A stretch of 64,000 nucleotides of DNA from Marinobacter sp. BGYM27 (lineage in GTDB: Bacteria > Pseudomonadota > Gammaproteobacteria > Pseudomonadales > Oleiphilaceae): contig JANZNS010000004.1 in the NCBI GenBank assembly GCA_025153445.1, positions 372,001-436,000 on the forward strand. The letters are read 5' to 3'. The position numbers and the translations under genes are program-made. Shown here piece by piece: positions 8,411 to 17,591 of the stretch (the stretch's first letter is position 1; the number at the start of each line of letters is the position of its first letter). The notes beneath the pieces were generated by a model. That model was not told the origin of the DNA, searched no databases, and was given only the letters and a program-made list of their open reading frames with translations.

Positions 8411-9460
8411 ATGGCAGTATTCAGACGCAGTCTGATGGTTACCAGTCTGGCGCTTTTTGCACTGTCGGCCAGGGCAGATAATGTTCAGTCGACCCCTGTC
8501 GTTGCACCAGATAGCCCCCAGGCATCATCCGCCAAGCCAGAAAAGGCCACTGAAGCACCGCGCGAAAACCGGCTGTTTCCCGTCAAGGATGATGTGATTG
8601 GCAGCATGCAGTCAATGACCACCCGCTACGAAGATACCTTCGCCGATATCGGCACGCGAACCAGCATAGGCTATCTTGAGCTGGTGCACGCCAATCCGGG
8701 TATCGATCCCTGGCTACCGGGCGATGGCACACGCATTACCCTGCCGCAGCAGCATGTGTTGCCGGATTCCCCACGTGAAGGCATTGTGGTCAATCTGGCT
8801 GAGTTCCGCCTCTATTACTACAAGGATGGTGGCGTTAAAACCTATCCCGTCGGCGTTGGCAGCGAACAGAACCCTTCTCCGCTAACCAAAAGCAAGGTCA
8901 CCATGCGGCTCGAATCACCCGCCTGGTACCCACCGAAAAGTGTACGGGAAGAATATGAAGCCTCAGGCACACCGCTGCCAAGGGTGATCCCGCCCGGGCC
9001 GGAAAATCCGTTGGGCAACTACGCGCTCAAGCTCAGCGCAGAGGGTTACCTGATTCATGGTACCAACAAGAAGTTCGGTATCGGCATGCAGGTCAGCCAC
9101 GGCTGCATCCGCATGTACAACAACGATATCAAGGAACTCGTTTTTGACGTGCCCAAGGGCACTCCGGTGGCGTTTGTCGATCAACCGGTCAAAGTGGGCC
9201 TGAACGGCAATGAAGTCTGGCTTGAAGTGCATCGTCCGAAAGAGGACCTGGACGCACAAACCAAGGACCGCTTGTGGAAAGCCGTGATGGCACGTATGGA
9301 TACCTTGATGGATTCCAACCCCGGCCTCGAGTTCCAGCGGGCCGCTGTCGAGAACGCGATAGATCAGGCTGACGGCATTCCTCGCCTGGTCGGCGAGCGG
9401 ACCCGGCAGGTTGCCAAGGCCAGCGTTGAGTCAGGCAGGAAAGAGCGGGTATCCCATTAA
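8411..9460 (+). CDS. L,D-transpeptidase (ErfK/YbiS/YcfS type)
   Basis: A 349-residue periplasmic enzyme. The signal peptide covers residues 1-24 (ending LSARA), a LysM-like segment lies near 65-110 (YEDTFADIGTR...NPGIDPWLPGDGTRITLP), and the YkuD catalytic domain spans about 115-275 with the motif SHGCIRMYN, Cys232 being the nucleophile. Enzymes of this architecture attach the C-terminal Lys of Braun-type lipoprotein to meso-diaminopimelate in peptidoglycan, or make 3-3 crosslinks. ATG 8411 follows AGGAAGAG; the Met six codons earlier lacks one. The next gene, converging, is an Lpp-like lipoprotein ending in Lys, which makes tethering the more likely role. Confidence 0.92.
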   Translation: MAVFRRSLMVTSLALFALSARADNVQSTPVVAPDSPQASSAKPEKATEAPRENRLFPVKDDVIGSMQSMTTRYEDTFADIGTRTSIGYLELVHANPGIDPWLPGDGTRITLPQQHVLPDSPREGIVVNLAEFRLYYYKDGGVKTYPVGVGSEQNPSPLTKSKVTMRLESPAWYPPKSVREEYEASGTPLPRVIPPGPENPLGNYALKLSAEGYLIHGTNKKFGIGMQVSHGCIRMYNNDIKELVFDVPKGTPVAFVDQPVKVGLNGNEVWLEVHRPKEDLDAQTKDRLWKAVMARMDTLMDSNPGLEFQRAAVENAIDQADGIPRLVGERTRQVAKASVESGRKERVSH

Positions 9461-9534
9461 GGAAATGCTCGGGGGGATAAGGGCGGTGCAGCAGGTGTCG
9501 CTCACACAAACCTGAGAGTTTTTCCTGAAGACAC

Positions 9535-9564
9535 AAAAAAGGGCCGGATAAACCGGCCCTTTTT
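9535..9564. terminator. Bidirectional intrinsic terminator, ldt / lpp
   Basis: A6, GGGCCGG (9541-9547), a 5-base loop, CCGGCCC (9553-9559) and T5: a classic symmetrical rho-independent terminator serving both converging genes. Confidence 0.92.
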
Positions 9565-9584
9565 AGCATCAGCTCGAGCAATAC

Positions 9585-9869
9585 TTACTTCATGCTCGAC
9601 TTCTGCAGCATACGCTTGGCACGCTCGTTTGCTTCTTCAGCAGACTTCTGAGCTTTCATGGCAGCTGCCATGGCATCTTCAGCCTTGCTGTATGCAGCGT
9701 TGGCACGGCTTTGAGCCGAGTTAGCTGTGCTCAGAGCGTTGCTAGCAGTCTGCTCTGCAGAGTTTGCAGTTGCAGCCGCATCATCCATTGCTTCCTGGGA
9801 GCCTGAGCTAGCACAACCAGCAGTCAGAGCGGTAGCCATTACAAAACCAGCGATCATCAACTTGCGCAT
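9585..9869 (-). CDS. lpp: Major outer membrane lipoprotein, Lpp/OprI type
   Basis: A 94-residue lipoprotein. The lipobox LTAGC places the lipidated Cys at residue 19; the next residues are Ala-Ser, not Asp, so outer membrane sorting is expected. Residues 30-90 form an Ala-rich heptad coiled coil (repeated Ala/Ser/Asn with AxxAxxKAxDA), close to Pseudomonas OprI, and the chain ends in Lys as needed for covalent attachment to peptidoglycan. AAGGGG lies 8 bp before the ATG. The facing L,D-transpeptidase is the likely attaching enzyme. Expected to be one of the most abundant proteins in the cell. Confidence 0.92.
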   Translation of the reverse strand: MRKLMIAGFVMATALTAGCASSGSQEAMDDAAATANSAEQTASNALSTANSAQSRANAAYSKAEDAMAAAMKAQKSAEEANERAKRMLQKSSMK

Positions 9870-9980
9870 TCTAAATACCCCTTATTGGTGGTTATGTCTT
9901 CCTGTTATTGCAGAAGTCTGCGGTTTCGACATCCTGTCGATACCTGAGTTTGGACTACAAACATCCAAATCGTCTTCGTC

Positions 9981-10010
9981 AGTGTAGAACACTGCGTCAT
10001 GATTAGTGAA
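9981..10010 (-). promoter_or_regulatory. Possible sigma-70 promoter for lpp
   Basis: On the minus strand TTCACT (10010-10005) and TACACT (9986-9981) are separated by 18 bp, giving a start about 105 bp before the lpp ATG. Weak match; assigned by position. Confidence 0.35.
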
Positions 10011-10077
10011 CTATAGACGACTGAATTTACTAAGCCAATTACCGCTTCGTAACTCAGCGACGAGCAAACAGGAAAAC

Positions 10078-10635
10078 TCAGGGATAGATTTTAATCGGGG
10101 TACCATCGCTGACCAGTGACCAGATCTCGTCAATTGCAGCATTGGAAACCGCAATGCAGCCATCTGTCCAGTCCAGACCCGTGTAGGCAAAGGCCATGTC
10201 GCCAACATCGTTAGGTAATCCATGGATCATGATCTGCCCACCCGGGTCGAGTCCCCAGGCAGCTGCATCTTCCCGATCCCGGTCATTAGGGTAGGAGACG
10301 TGAATCGATTTGTGGAACTGACTGCCAGGATTACGCCAGTCGAGTGTGTACTCGCCCTCAGGCGTACGCTCATCGCCTTCGAACAACTTGTGACCCACCG
10401 GATTATCGCCCAGTGAAATCCGGTAGCTGCGCACCGCCTCACCATCGGACATCAGATAAATACGGCGCTCGCCTTTTCGCACCTCCACCCGATCAACGCG
10501 AATGCCGGTCGTGCTGTCATCCTGCGATTTCGCTTCAGGATACTGGGTGATCGCCATCGCCAGATTCTCCGCCGCAGCAGCACCGGAAAAAAGGGAAATT
10601 GTCAGAAGCACGAGGGCCGAGATACGCACAAACAT
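10078..10635 (-). CDS. L,D-transpeptidase family protein (second, short form)
   Basis: A 185-residue YkuD-domain protein. It has a signal peptide (residues 1-21, ending SGAAAA), then the catalytic domain with the conserved IMIHG and WTDGCIAVSN motifs; Cys160 is the nucleophile. The compact form with an H-G...D-G-C-I motif resembles the YafK group rather than ErfK, so crosslinking or removal of bound lipoprotein, not lipoprotein attachment, are both possible. ATG 10635 starts a clean signal peptide; a GTG at 10725 overlaps the upstream gene stop (GTGA) but would add 30 basic residues. It is the last gene downstream of the antiporter and COG0523 genes. Confidence 0.82.
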   Translation of the reverse strand: MFVRISALVLLTISLFSGAAAAENLAMAITQYPEAKSQDDSTTGIRVDRVEVRKGERRIYLMSDGEAVRSYRISLGDNPVGHKLFEGDERTPEGEYTLDWRNPGSQFHKSIHVSYPNDRDREDAAAWGLDPGGQIMIHGLPNDVGDMAFAYTGLDWTDGCIAVSNAAIDEIWSLVSDGTPIKIYP

Positions 10636-10721
10636 AAACCGTCCGGAAGATTGCATAAAAGTAATGCGCTTTGTATAGCACAGAGATCTGTAACGTTCGA
10701 CTTCAAAACGTAATTTTGCGA

Positions 10722-11705
10722 TCACTCCAGCATCGCCAGCAACCGCTGGTCCAACTGCCCGGCATCCAACTCAAGACGACTGATGATCTCCAGCCGCCCT
10801 TCCGGTTGCGGATCGATTCGCTCTGACGCCGCATCGCCACCGACTGCATTGATCGCCAACCAGCCGTCAGCGGTTCTTACTACGCCCTTGACCCGGGCGA
10901 AGCGGGCGTCCATCACCACACCCATCAGCGGTGACCTTTTGAAACAAATTTCAGGGCCCATCTGCCAGCCAATACTGAAATGTCCGTCACCGGCGTTCTC
11001 CCGATACCACCATTCAGCCTCCGTCGCTGTCTCGGTCTGCGCGACGGCACTCTCGGCACCGTGCCCGTGATGGTGGTGAGCAGTCGGAAACTGGAGCGAT
11101 CGTGGAGTTGAGGGTAATTGCAGCCACGCGGGATCAAGCGCGCCATTGCGGGTATGCGCGATCCGGGCTTTTGGCGGCTGAAAACCTTTGGCCCAGAGAT
11201 CAAAGTTCGCAAGCTGGCTGTCCGAGCACAGGTCGATTTTGTTCGCGACCAGTACATCCGCAATGGCTGCCTGATCCTGGAACTGGACGTCCTTCAAGAC
11301 GCGCGAATCATCCAGCCGCCTTGGGTCAACCAGACAGAAGGTGGACTCAACCGATAGGAGGTCAGTGTAAAACTCGCCGCGCAAAATACGCATAATCTGT
11401 TCGGGATGCCCCAGTCCGGTGGGCTCGATCAACAACCGGTCAGGTTGTGCTTGCTGAATCAGCATATTGAGCCCCATCTGCATGGGCAGGCCGGCCACGC
11501 AGCACATGCAGCCACCAGGCACTTCCCGAACCATGGCGCCACGAGCGCGTAGCAGGGCTCCATCGATCCCGACTTCGCCAAATTCGTTCACCAGTACAGC
11601 CCAGATTTCGCCCTCCGGCTTGTGCTGCAACAGGTCGAGAATCGCGGTGGTTTTCCCCGCCCCGAGAAAACCCACAATCAGGTGGGTTGGTATTGGTCGT
11701 GTCAT
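10722..11705 (-). CDS. CobW/COG0523 family GTP-binding protein, putative zinc chaperone
   Basis: A 327-residue G3E GTPase. P-loop GFLGAGKTT (12-20), Walker B-like LLIEPTGLG, NKID guanine motif (VANKIDL) and the metal-binding motif C66-M-C68-C69 are intact. A CobW C-terminal domain follows residue ~225. A His-rich stretch (AHHHHGHG, about residue 207) lies between the two domains, a feature of metallochaperones that handle Zn2+ or similar ions. It is not near cobalamin genes, so a role in cobalt insertion is unlikely; the YeiR/ZigA-type is the better comparison. No Zur box was recognised upstream. It is 44 bp after the antiporter gene and may be co-transcribed. Confidence 0.87.
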   Translation of the reverse strand: MTRPIPTHLIVGFLGAGKTTAILDLLQHKPEGEIWAVLVNEFGEVGIDGALLRARGAMVREVPGGCMCCVAGLPMQMGLNMLIQQAQPDRLLIEPTGLGHPEQIMRILRGEFYTDLLSVESTFCLVDPRRLDDSRVLKDVQFQDQAAIADVLVANKIDLCSDSQLANFDLWAKGFQPPKARIAHTRNGALDPAWLQLPSTPRSLQFPTAHHHHGHGAESAVAQTETATEAEWWYRENAGDGHFSIGWQMGPEICFKRSPLMGVVMDARFARVKGVVRTADGWLAINAVGGDAASERIDPQPEGRLEIISRLELDAGQLDQRLLAMLE

Positions 11706-11749
11706 GAGTGATTCCCGTCAGACACCGCAAATGAAAATGGATACCGGGC

Positions 11750-13480
11750 CTATGCAGACGGCGGCTTGCTGTCTTCCAGCTTAAGACCCACCTTGGTGAC
11801 GCTGTCGGCGTCCGTTGCCCGTGCAACCAGCGATACAGGCCCCAGCGTGACCCTGTCACCCACAACCGGATGACCCTTGGTGCGACGGGCGAAACATTCG
11901 GCCAGCGACAAATCTGGGGGCAGCTCATCAAACTCGATCCCATAGACCTGCTCCACATCACCCAGCAAGGCATCGCCGTTCAGCACGAAGTCGCCAAAGA
12001 AGGCGCGTTCCCTCAAATGCTGGGGCGGCTGACGACCGCTCAGTGCATGGCCCAGTTCCACCAGATTCTCGGACAGCGCGAACAACGCAAGCACGTCGCC
12101 TTCCTGCACCTCGAGCTCAGGAGAGGGCGCGATACAGCCACGATCCCTGAAGATCCCCGCCACCGCCGCCCGCTCGGGCAGGTTCAGCCTGTTCAGCGGC
12201 CGTGGCTCACCCCAGCGCTCCCCTCTGAGGGGAAACAGCATCAATTCGTGATCGCCGGCCGCCGCTATATCCAGCGGCAAGCGGCGGTATGGTTCAGTGG
12301 GAGCCGGCACTTCCAGCTTGAGCCAGCGGGCAAATCCAGCCAGCGAACTGCCCTGTACGACCAGCGAAATCAAAACCACGAAGAAGGCGATATTGAACAG
12401 CAATTGCGCTTCCGGCAAACCATACATCACCGGAAACAGGGCCAGCACGATGGGTACAGCACCGCGCAGCCCCACCCAGCTGATAAACGTCAGCTCCCGA
12501 CGGTTGAACCCGAAAGGCCAGAGCGTGGTAAAAACGGCCAACGGCCGCGCAAACAGTATCAGCACCAAGGACAACAACAAGGCGCTGCCGGCAATCGGTA
12601 GCATATCGACCGGTTTCACGAGTAAGCCGAGAATCAGGAACAGGCTCATTTGCGCAAACCAGGCCAGCCCATCGTGAGCCTGCAGAATCATGGGCATCAT
12701 GCGTACCTGCCGGTTACCCATAACAACACCGGCAAGATAAACTGCAAGGAAACCGCTACCACCGAGACCGTTTGCCGCCGAGAACAGCGCCATGCCGGCA
12801 GCCACCACCAGCAGTGGGTAAAGCGCCGGCAGCAGGTGCGAACGATTGACCAGCCAGGCCAACGCCCGACCACCGAGCACTCCCAGCAATGCGCCGATAC
12901 CGAATTGCTGCACCAGCAGCAGAACGGCGCCCCATACCGAACTCTCGGAACCGGTTTCTACCAGCGCCAGCAGCATCAGCGTGAGAAAAATCGCCATCGG
13001 GTCGTTGCTGCCCGACTCGATTTCCAGCGTCGCACTGACTCGTTCATTCAGATGTAATCCGCGCCCCTGCAACAAGGAAAATACCGCTGCAGCATCGGTG
13101 GAGGAGATCAGTGCTCCCATCAGCAGCGCCGTCATCCAGTTCAGATCGAACAGCCAGTACGCGACCGCACCGCAGATAACAGCGGTCATGAGGACGCCGA
13201 TTGAAGCCAGCACCAGCGCCGGTTTGAGGCCAACGCGGAAAGTCTCAGCCCGGGTACGCATACCACCGTCGAGCAGAATCACCGCCAACGCGAGGTTGCC
13301 GACAAAAAAGGCCACTTCAAAATTATCAAACCGGATACCGCCGGGGCCGTCTTCGCCCATGAGCATGCCGACGCCGAGAAATATCAACAGCACGGGCATG
13401 CCGAGCCGGCTGGAAAGGGGGCTAAGCAGAATGCTGATGACCAGCATTGATGCGCCGATCAGGGTAAGCGTTGGGTCCAT
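11750..13480 (-). CDS. nhaP2: K+/H+ antiporter, NhaP2/CvrA type (CPA1)
   Basis: A 576-residue inner membrane protein. Residues 1-390 are a Na+/H+ exchanger domain with about 12 helices, containing ILLDGGMRT and the ion-binding SGSNDPMA (ND in the CPA1 pattern) and WVGLRGAVPIVLALFP. The C-terminus adds a TrkA-C/RCK-C domain (about 405-480) and a CorC/HlyC-type domain (about 490-565), the typical arrangement of NhaP2/CvrA. Such proteins exchange cytoplasmic K+ for H+ and protect at low osmolarity or high K+. It fits the many osmotic genes in the window. Confidence 0.9.
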   Translation of the reverse strand: MDPTLTLIGASMLVISILLSPLSSRLGMPVLLIFLGVGMLMGEDGPGGIRFDNFEVAFFVGNLALAVILLDGGMRTRAETFRVGLKPALVLASIGVLMTAVICGAVAYWLFDLNWMTALLMGALISSTDAAAVFSLLQGRGLHLNERVSATLEIESGSNDPMAIFLTLMLLALVETGSESSVWGAVLLLVQQFGIGALLGVLGGRALAWLVNRSHLLPALYPLLVVAAGMALFSAANGLGGSGFLAVYLAGVVMGNRQVRMMPMILQAHDGLAWFAQMSLFLILGLLVKPVDMLPIAGSALLLSLVLILFARPLAVFTTLWPFGFNRRELTFISWVGLRGAVPIVLALFPVMYGLPEAQLLFNIAFFVVLISLVVQGSSLAGFARWLKLEVPAPTEPYRRLPLDIAAAGDHELMLFPLRGERWGEPRPLNRLNLPERAAVAGIFRDRGCIAPSPELEVQEGDVLALFALSENLVELGHALSGRQPPQHLRERAFFGDFVLNGDALLGDVEQVYGIEFDELPPDLSLAECFARRTKGHPVVGDRVTLGPVSLVARATDADSVTKVGLKLEDSKPPSA

Positions 13481-13599
13481 ATCATCTCCACCAGTTAACC
13501 TGATAATAACAGTTCAGGCAGCGCCCAACGCCCATTTCATTATAAATTTTAAATATTTAGCGCCGCTTGTGAAACCAGGAAAAGGTCTGAAAAGACCGC

Positions 13600-16374
13600 T
13601 CAGTAAGCGGAAGGTTCCTTTGGCATCGAGACAACCTGATCGCGGCCGCCTGATTTGGCAGCGTAAAGTAGCGTATCCAAACGCTTGAAGGCATCCTCCC
13701 TGGATTCGTCCAATTGTACTTCGACGACACCGAAGCTTGCCGTCATATGGCCATTGAATGGCAACGGCATCTGACGAATCGACTCCAGCAGGCTTTGCGC
13801 GAGACGCACAGCCCCCTCTGCAACCGTGTCTTCACACAGAATCAGAAATTCTTCACCACCCAAGCGGTAGACAACGTCGGTCGAGCGCACTTCGTTGCTG
13901 AGCAATCGCCCGAGACGCACCAGCACCTCGTCACCCGCTGCATGACCGTGGCTGTCATTGATGCGTTTGAAATGGTCGATATCCAGCATGACAATTGAAA
14001 ATGGCACCTGCTTTCGATGGAAGCGTGCCATATCCCTATCCCAATGGGTCTCAAGGTGGCGACGATTGAAGGCACCGGTCAGCGGGTCAACCGTGGCTTC
14101 CTGACGCAACCCAAACTCCAGTTTTTTAATCTCGGTGATATCATTCAGATAACCATGCCAGAGGATAGCGCCATCATCCAGCCGCCGGGGAAGTGCCTCA
14201 CCCCGCAACCAGCGTTCACCATGACGCGGCAGCGATACACGGAACTCGCAGAGCCAGCGTGACAGTGTATCTGCAGACAAGCGGACGGATGAACGCACCA
14301 TTGTCTCGTCTACCGGGTCGATTCTCCCGAACACCAGCGCTGCGTTACCTTGAGCCTCTTCCTGCGTCATCTCCAGCAAATGTTTGACGCCATTGCTGAC
14401 ATAAAGAAAGCGGTCTGAACCGTCAGACTTCAACAGATATTGAAAGATCATTCCCGGTACGCTGGCCGTCAGCTCCTGGAATAGTTTGTCACTGCGCTCC
14501 AGTGCGGCCACCGCCTCCAGATAATCCGTCATATCGAGCCCGATCGCGAGATATCCCAAGTGCAGGCCGTTGTCGTCACGAATGCTCGATAACGTCAGAC
14601 GAACCTGCCGGTGTTCGCCGTTTTTGCGCCGATAGGTCCAGCGTCCTGCACGCAAATCAGGCCGGGCGACACAGGCTGCCAATACACCCATACCCTGGAT
14701 GGAACGACCCGTCTGACGGCTGAGCGTGGCTTCCCAGGCGGTTATCTCCGATGGCAGGTGGAAATCCACAGGCGTCAGACGACCAATCACTTCCTTTGAG
14801 TCGTACCCCAACAGCCGCTCTGCACCTCGATTAAACAGGGTGACCGTACCCAGAGGATCAGTCGCGATAATTGAGACATCCTCTGCAGACGCCAGCAATC
14901 CCGACAGGAAACCGTTAACCTCACGCAAGGCCAGCTCGGCCCGCTTAACATCATCAATATCAGAATGGGTACCGATCACCCTGGCCGGTTGCCCCGGCGC
15001 CAGCCACTCAATCACCTTGCCCCGATCAAGAATCCATTTGTAATGACCGTCTTTGCAAAGCAGGCGATGCACATCCTCGTAGTAAGGCGTCTCGCCCCGA
15101 AGGTGCTCTTCAAGACTGGCCTGACTGCTATCTTCATCGTCCGGATGTTTGCGACTGATCCATTCCGAAAGTGTATTGCCGATTTCATCATGGCTATAGC
15201 CCAATAACGCTTTCCAGCCATCCGAAAAAAAGACCTCATTTGTTCGCAGGTCCCAGTCCCAGACGCCGTCACCTGAGCCTTCAAGCGCAAACTGCCAGCG
15301 CGCTTCTGATTCGGACAAGGCTTTCAGCGTGGACTGCAATTCGCTTGTCTTGCTGGCTACCATTCTCCGCGCGCGGGAACGCTGGAGCAGCACCAGCGCG
15401 ATATAGCCGGCAACCAGAACGGATACAATCCCACCGGAAACAAACACAAAAAGGGCGGTTGGGCGCCGTTCCCAGTCAGAAGAATGCGTCGGCACAGCGG
15501 ATACCTGAAGGGTTCTGTCTGCGACATTCATGTCACGGCTGAACAGCAAACCACTGCCGTCGTTGCCGGCGCCGTTGCCGCTGAACAGGGTTTGAACCGC
15601 ATCCGGGTCAGTGGTATCCACAAAAGAGAAGTTAAAGTCGTGACCGCCGACCTGTGCCGCTGAAGCCACGTCCGCCAGATTGAACAGCCTTAACCCAAGC
15701 CCGACAAACCCCCGCAGATTGCCGAAGTGGTGATCGGTAATATCCTGCACCGCCCCTCTGGCATATACCGGCGCAAACACCAGCACCCCCGAACTCTGGA
15801 CCGGATCGTCAATGGTTCTGACATCACTGACCACCACTGCGCTGCCTTGCGCCATCGCATCCTCATACGCCGCCACGCGCCGGGGCAGATAACTCACATC
15901 AACCCCTTCGATGCTTGGCTGGGGGGCTGTTGAATTCACAAACGAGATCGGAAAGTGGCGCTGGACATCCCCGGACGAAAGTAGCTCCACAGCCGGCGGT
16001 TTGCGCAAATGGAAACGCGGACCATAAAAAAGCCGCATATGATCAAGGTAAGAGGCGAGGCGGGTAGTGGGGATATTTTCGATCCAGGCAATCGTCATCT
16101 CCAGACGATCGGACAAGCGCACCATCTGATCGAACTCATCTTTCGTGAGATTCGGATTGAGCGTGATAAAGCGCCGAACGGTGTCCAGCTCGCGAAGCTG
16201 CGCCTGTAGCAACTCCTCAATCAACAGAATGCGGGAGCGCGCTTCCTGTTCGAAGCGCGCCTGGACGATCTGGCGTTCGACCTCGTCCGCTTTCAGCGCA
16301 AGAATGGCCGTTAATACGAAGCCGGCCACAAGCGAGACCAGCACGGGCCATCCCTGAGTGAGTATTCGCCGCAT
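13600..16374 (-). CDS. CHASE-PAS-PAS-PAS-GGDEF diguanylate cyclase
   Basis: A 924-residue membrane sensor that should make c-di-GMP. TM1 is at about 10-30, a periplasmic CHASE domain at about 60-270, TM2 at about 305-328, then three PAS/PAC modules (about 350-480, 485-620, 635-745) and a GGDEF domain (about 755-920). The active site is GGEEF (839-843), and RSTD (830-833), five residues before it, is the RxxD inhibitory I-site, so product feedback is expected. No EAL domain. Start at ATG 16374 gives a short Arg-rich N-terminus before TM1; the longer reading would need TTG at 16398. It is a single gene with no linked effector. Confidence 0.9.
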   Translation of the reverse strand: MRRILTQGWPVLVSLVAGFVLTAILALKADEVERQIVQARFEQEARSRILLIEELLQAQLRELDTVRRFITLNPNLTKDEFDQMVRLSDRLEMTIAWIENIPTTRLASYLDHMRLFYGPRFHLRKPPAVELLSSGDVQRHFPISFVNSTAPQPSIEGVDVSYLPRRVAAYEDAMAQGSAVVVSDVRTIDDPVQSSGVLVFAPVYARGAVQDITDHHFGNLRGFVGLGLRLFNLADVASAAQVGGHDFNFSFVDTTDPDAVQTLFSGNGAGNDGSGLLFSRDMNVADRTLQVSAVPTHSSDWERRPTALFVFVSGGIVSVLVAGYIALVLLQRSRARRMVASKTSELQSTLKALSESEARWQFALEGSGDGVWDWDLRTNEVFFSDGWKALLGYSHDEIGNTLSEWISRKHPDDEDSSQASLEEHLRGETPYYEDVHRLLCKDGHYKWILDRGKVIEWLAPGQPARVIGTHSDIDDVKRAELALREVNGFLSGLLASAEDVSIIATDPLGTVTLFNRGAERLLGYDSKEVIGRLTPVDFHLPSEITAWEATLSRQTGRSIQGMGVLAACVARPDLRAGRWTYRRKNGEHRQVRLTLSSIRDDNGLHLGYLAIGLDMTDYLEAVAALERSDKLFQELTASVPGMIFQYLLKSDGSDRFLYVSNGVKHLLEMTQEEAQGNAALVFGRIDPVDETMVRSSVRLSADTLSRWLCEFRVSLPRHGERWLRGEALPRRLDDGAILWHGYLNDITEIKKLEFGLRQEATVDPLTGAFNRRHLETHWDRDMARFHRKQVPFSIVMLDIDHFKRINDSHGHAAGDEVLVRLGRLLSNEVRSTDVVYRLGGEEFLILCEDTVAEGAVRLAQSLLESIRQMPLPFNGHMTASFGVVEVQLDESREDAFKRLDTLLYAAKSGGRDQVVSMPKEPSAY

Positions 16375-16519
16375 TGCAGACTGGGGATCTGTTGCCAAAG
16401 TACGATCCAGACGAGTTGCCGGTTTTACTCAACTCTAACACAGGGTTGCCAACCCTGCCTGCGACCACCCTTGCCAGCCGGCAGGCCGGCGCTTATATTG
16501 CGGGTGAGGCAATCCTCAT

Positions 16520-16593
16520 GCGGGTGTAGCTCAATGGCAGAGCAGAAGCTTCCCAAGCTTACGACGAGGGTTCGATTCCCTTCACCCGCTCCA
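16520..16593 (+). tRNA. tRNA-Gly (anticodon CCC)
   Basis: A 74-base cloverleaf. Acceptor GCGGGTG pairs with CACCCGC, the D-arm is GCTC/GAGC, the anticodon loop is TTCCCAA with CCC at positions 34-36, the T-arm has GGTTCGATTCC, and the 3' CCA is encoded. The anticodon stem AAGC/GCTT is extended by a G-A mismatch at the base. It closely follows the pattern of E. coli glyU. It reads GGG codons. The desaturase reading frame on the other strand ends inside it. Confidence 0.96.
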
Positions 16594-17497
16594 TACTTTC
16601 CCCTTGGCTTCGATTCCCCCTCACGTCATTCGCCACTTCCGGCGGACCGAACATCAGCCTCAGCCGCTGCTTTAATGACAGGCCGGGCAGGCAGACATCG
16701 CGAAACATGTCTTTCCATTCGTGAAAATTAAGCGCCACCGGGTTGTGGGTGTGGATCTGGCGGGGAATGCCGTAGTCCGGCTGATTGTCTTCCTGTTCCT
16801 CTACAAAGGTGCCGAATAGCCGGTCCCAGATAATCAGGATGCCGCCATAGTTGCGATCGATGTAGATCGGGTTACGGCCGTGGTGAGCCCTGTGGTGGGA
16901 CGGGGTATTGAAGAACCACTCCAGCACGCCGAGTTTGCCGACCACCTGGGTATGGATAAAAAACTGGTACGCCAGACTCATGGCCACGACGAAAATCACC
17001 GATTCAGGCGGAAAGCCGATCAATACAATCGGCAGCCAGAACAGCCACATACCGGTAATCGGATAGGTAATGCTCTGGCGAAACGCGGTCGACAGGTTAA
17101 GCTTTTCCGACGAGTGATGCACCACGTGAGAACACCAGAACCAACGGATCCGATGGTGCGCACGATGGAACCAGTAGTAGACAAAATCCTGCACCACAAA
17201 CAGCATCAGGATAGTCCAGCCGTTGAACGGTATATCAAACAGCCGGACATCGAAAAACGCGTTGTAGACTACGATGGTCAGCAGGGCGGCAATGACATCG
17301 CTGGCCTGGTACAACCCCGCCAGCGTCATATTGCTGATGGTGTCTACCCAGGTGTAACCAGCAGAGGGGTAGCGTTGCTGGTTGCCCCGCAAATGCCACC
17401 ATTCGCCCGCCATCGTCAGAAAGAAGACGGGAGCAAGGACGAGGGTGACCAGATGGGGATCAAACCCCAGCAAATCGGTCAGTGGCGTGGGTGACAT
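16559..17497 (-). CDS. Sterol desaturase / fatty acid hydroxylase family protein
   Basis: A 312-residue integral membrane di-iron protein. The His boxes are HRAHH (about 112), HVVHHSSE (about 125) and HHRAHHG (about 205), the layout of the PF04116 superfamily. Four or more membrane helices lie between. Bacterial members act on diverse lipids (hydroxylation or desaturation, including ether-lipid cleavage); the substrate is unknown here. The last 11 codons (MERVKGIEPSS) run antisense through the tRNA-Gly gene, and the stop is the TAA formed at 16561-16559 inside the tRNA, an overlap of 35 bp. The C-terminal tail is therefore probably unconserved. Confidence 0.85.
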   Translation of the reverse strand: MSPTPLTDLLGFDPHLVTLVLAPVFFLTMAGEWWHLRGNQQRYPSAGYTWVDTISNMTLAGLYQASDVIAALLTIVVYNAFFDVRLFDIPFNGWTILMLFVVQDFVYYWFHRAHHRIRWFWCSHVVHHSSEKLNLSTAFRQSITYPITGMWLFWLPIVLIGFPPESVIFVVAMSLAYQFFIHTQVVGKLGVLEWFFNTPSHHRAHHGRNPIYIDRNYGGILIIWDRLFGTFVEEQEDNQPDYGIPRQIHTHNPVALNFHEWKDMFRDVCLPGLSLKQRLRLMFGPPEVANDVRGNRSQGESMERVKGIEPSS

Positions 17498-17591
17498 GGC
17501 AGCTCCGGTTTAACCTTTGATGGAAACCAGTATGCCACCCGCTGTCCGATTTAACGTTGACGAATTCCGACGAATCCACTCGCAAATAGCG

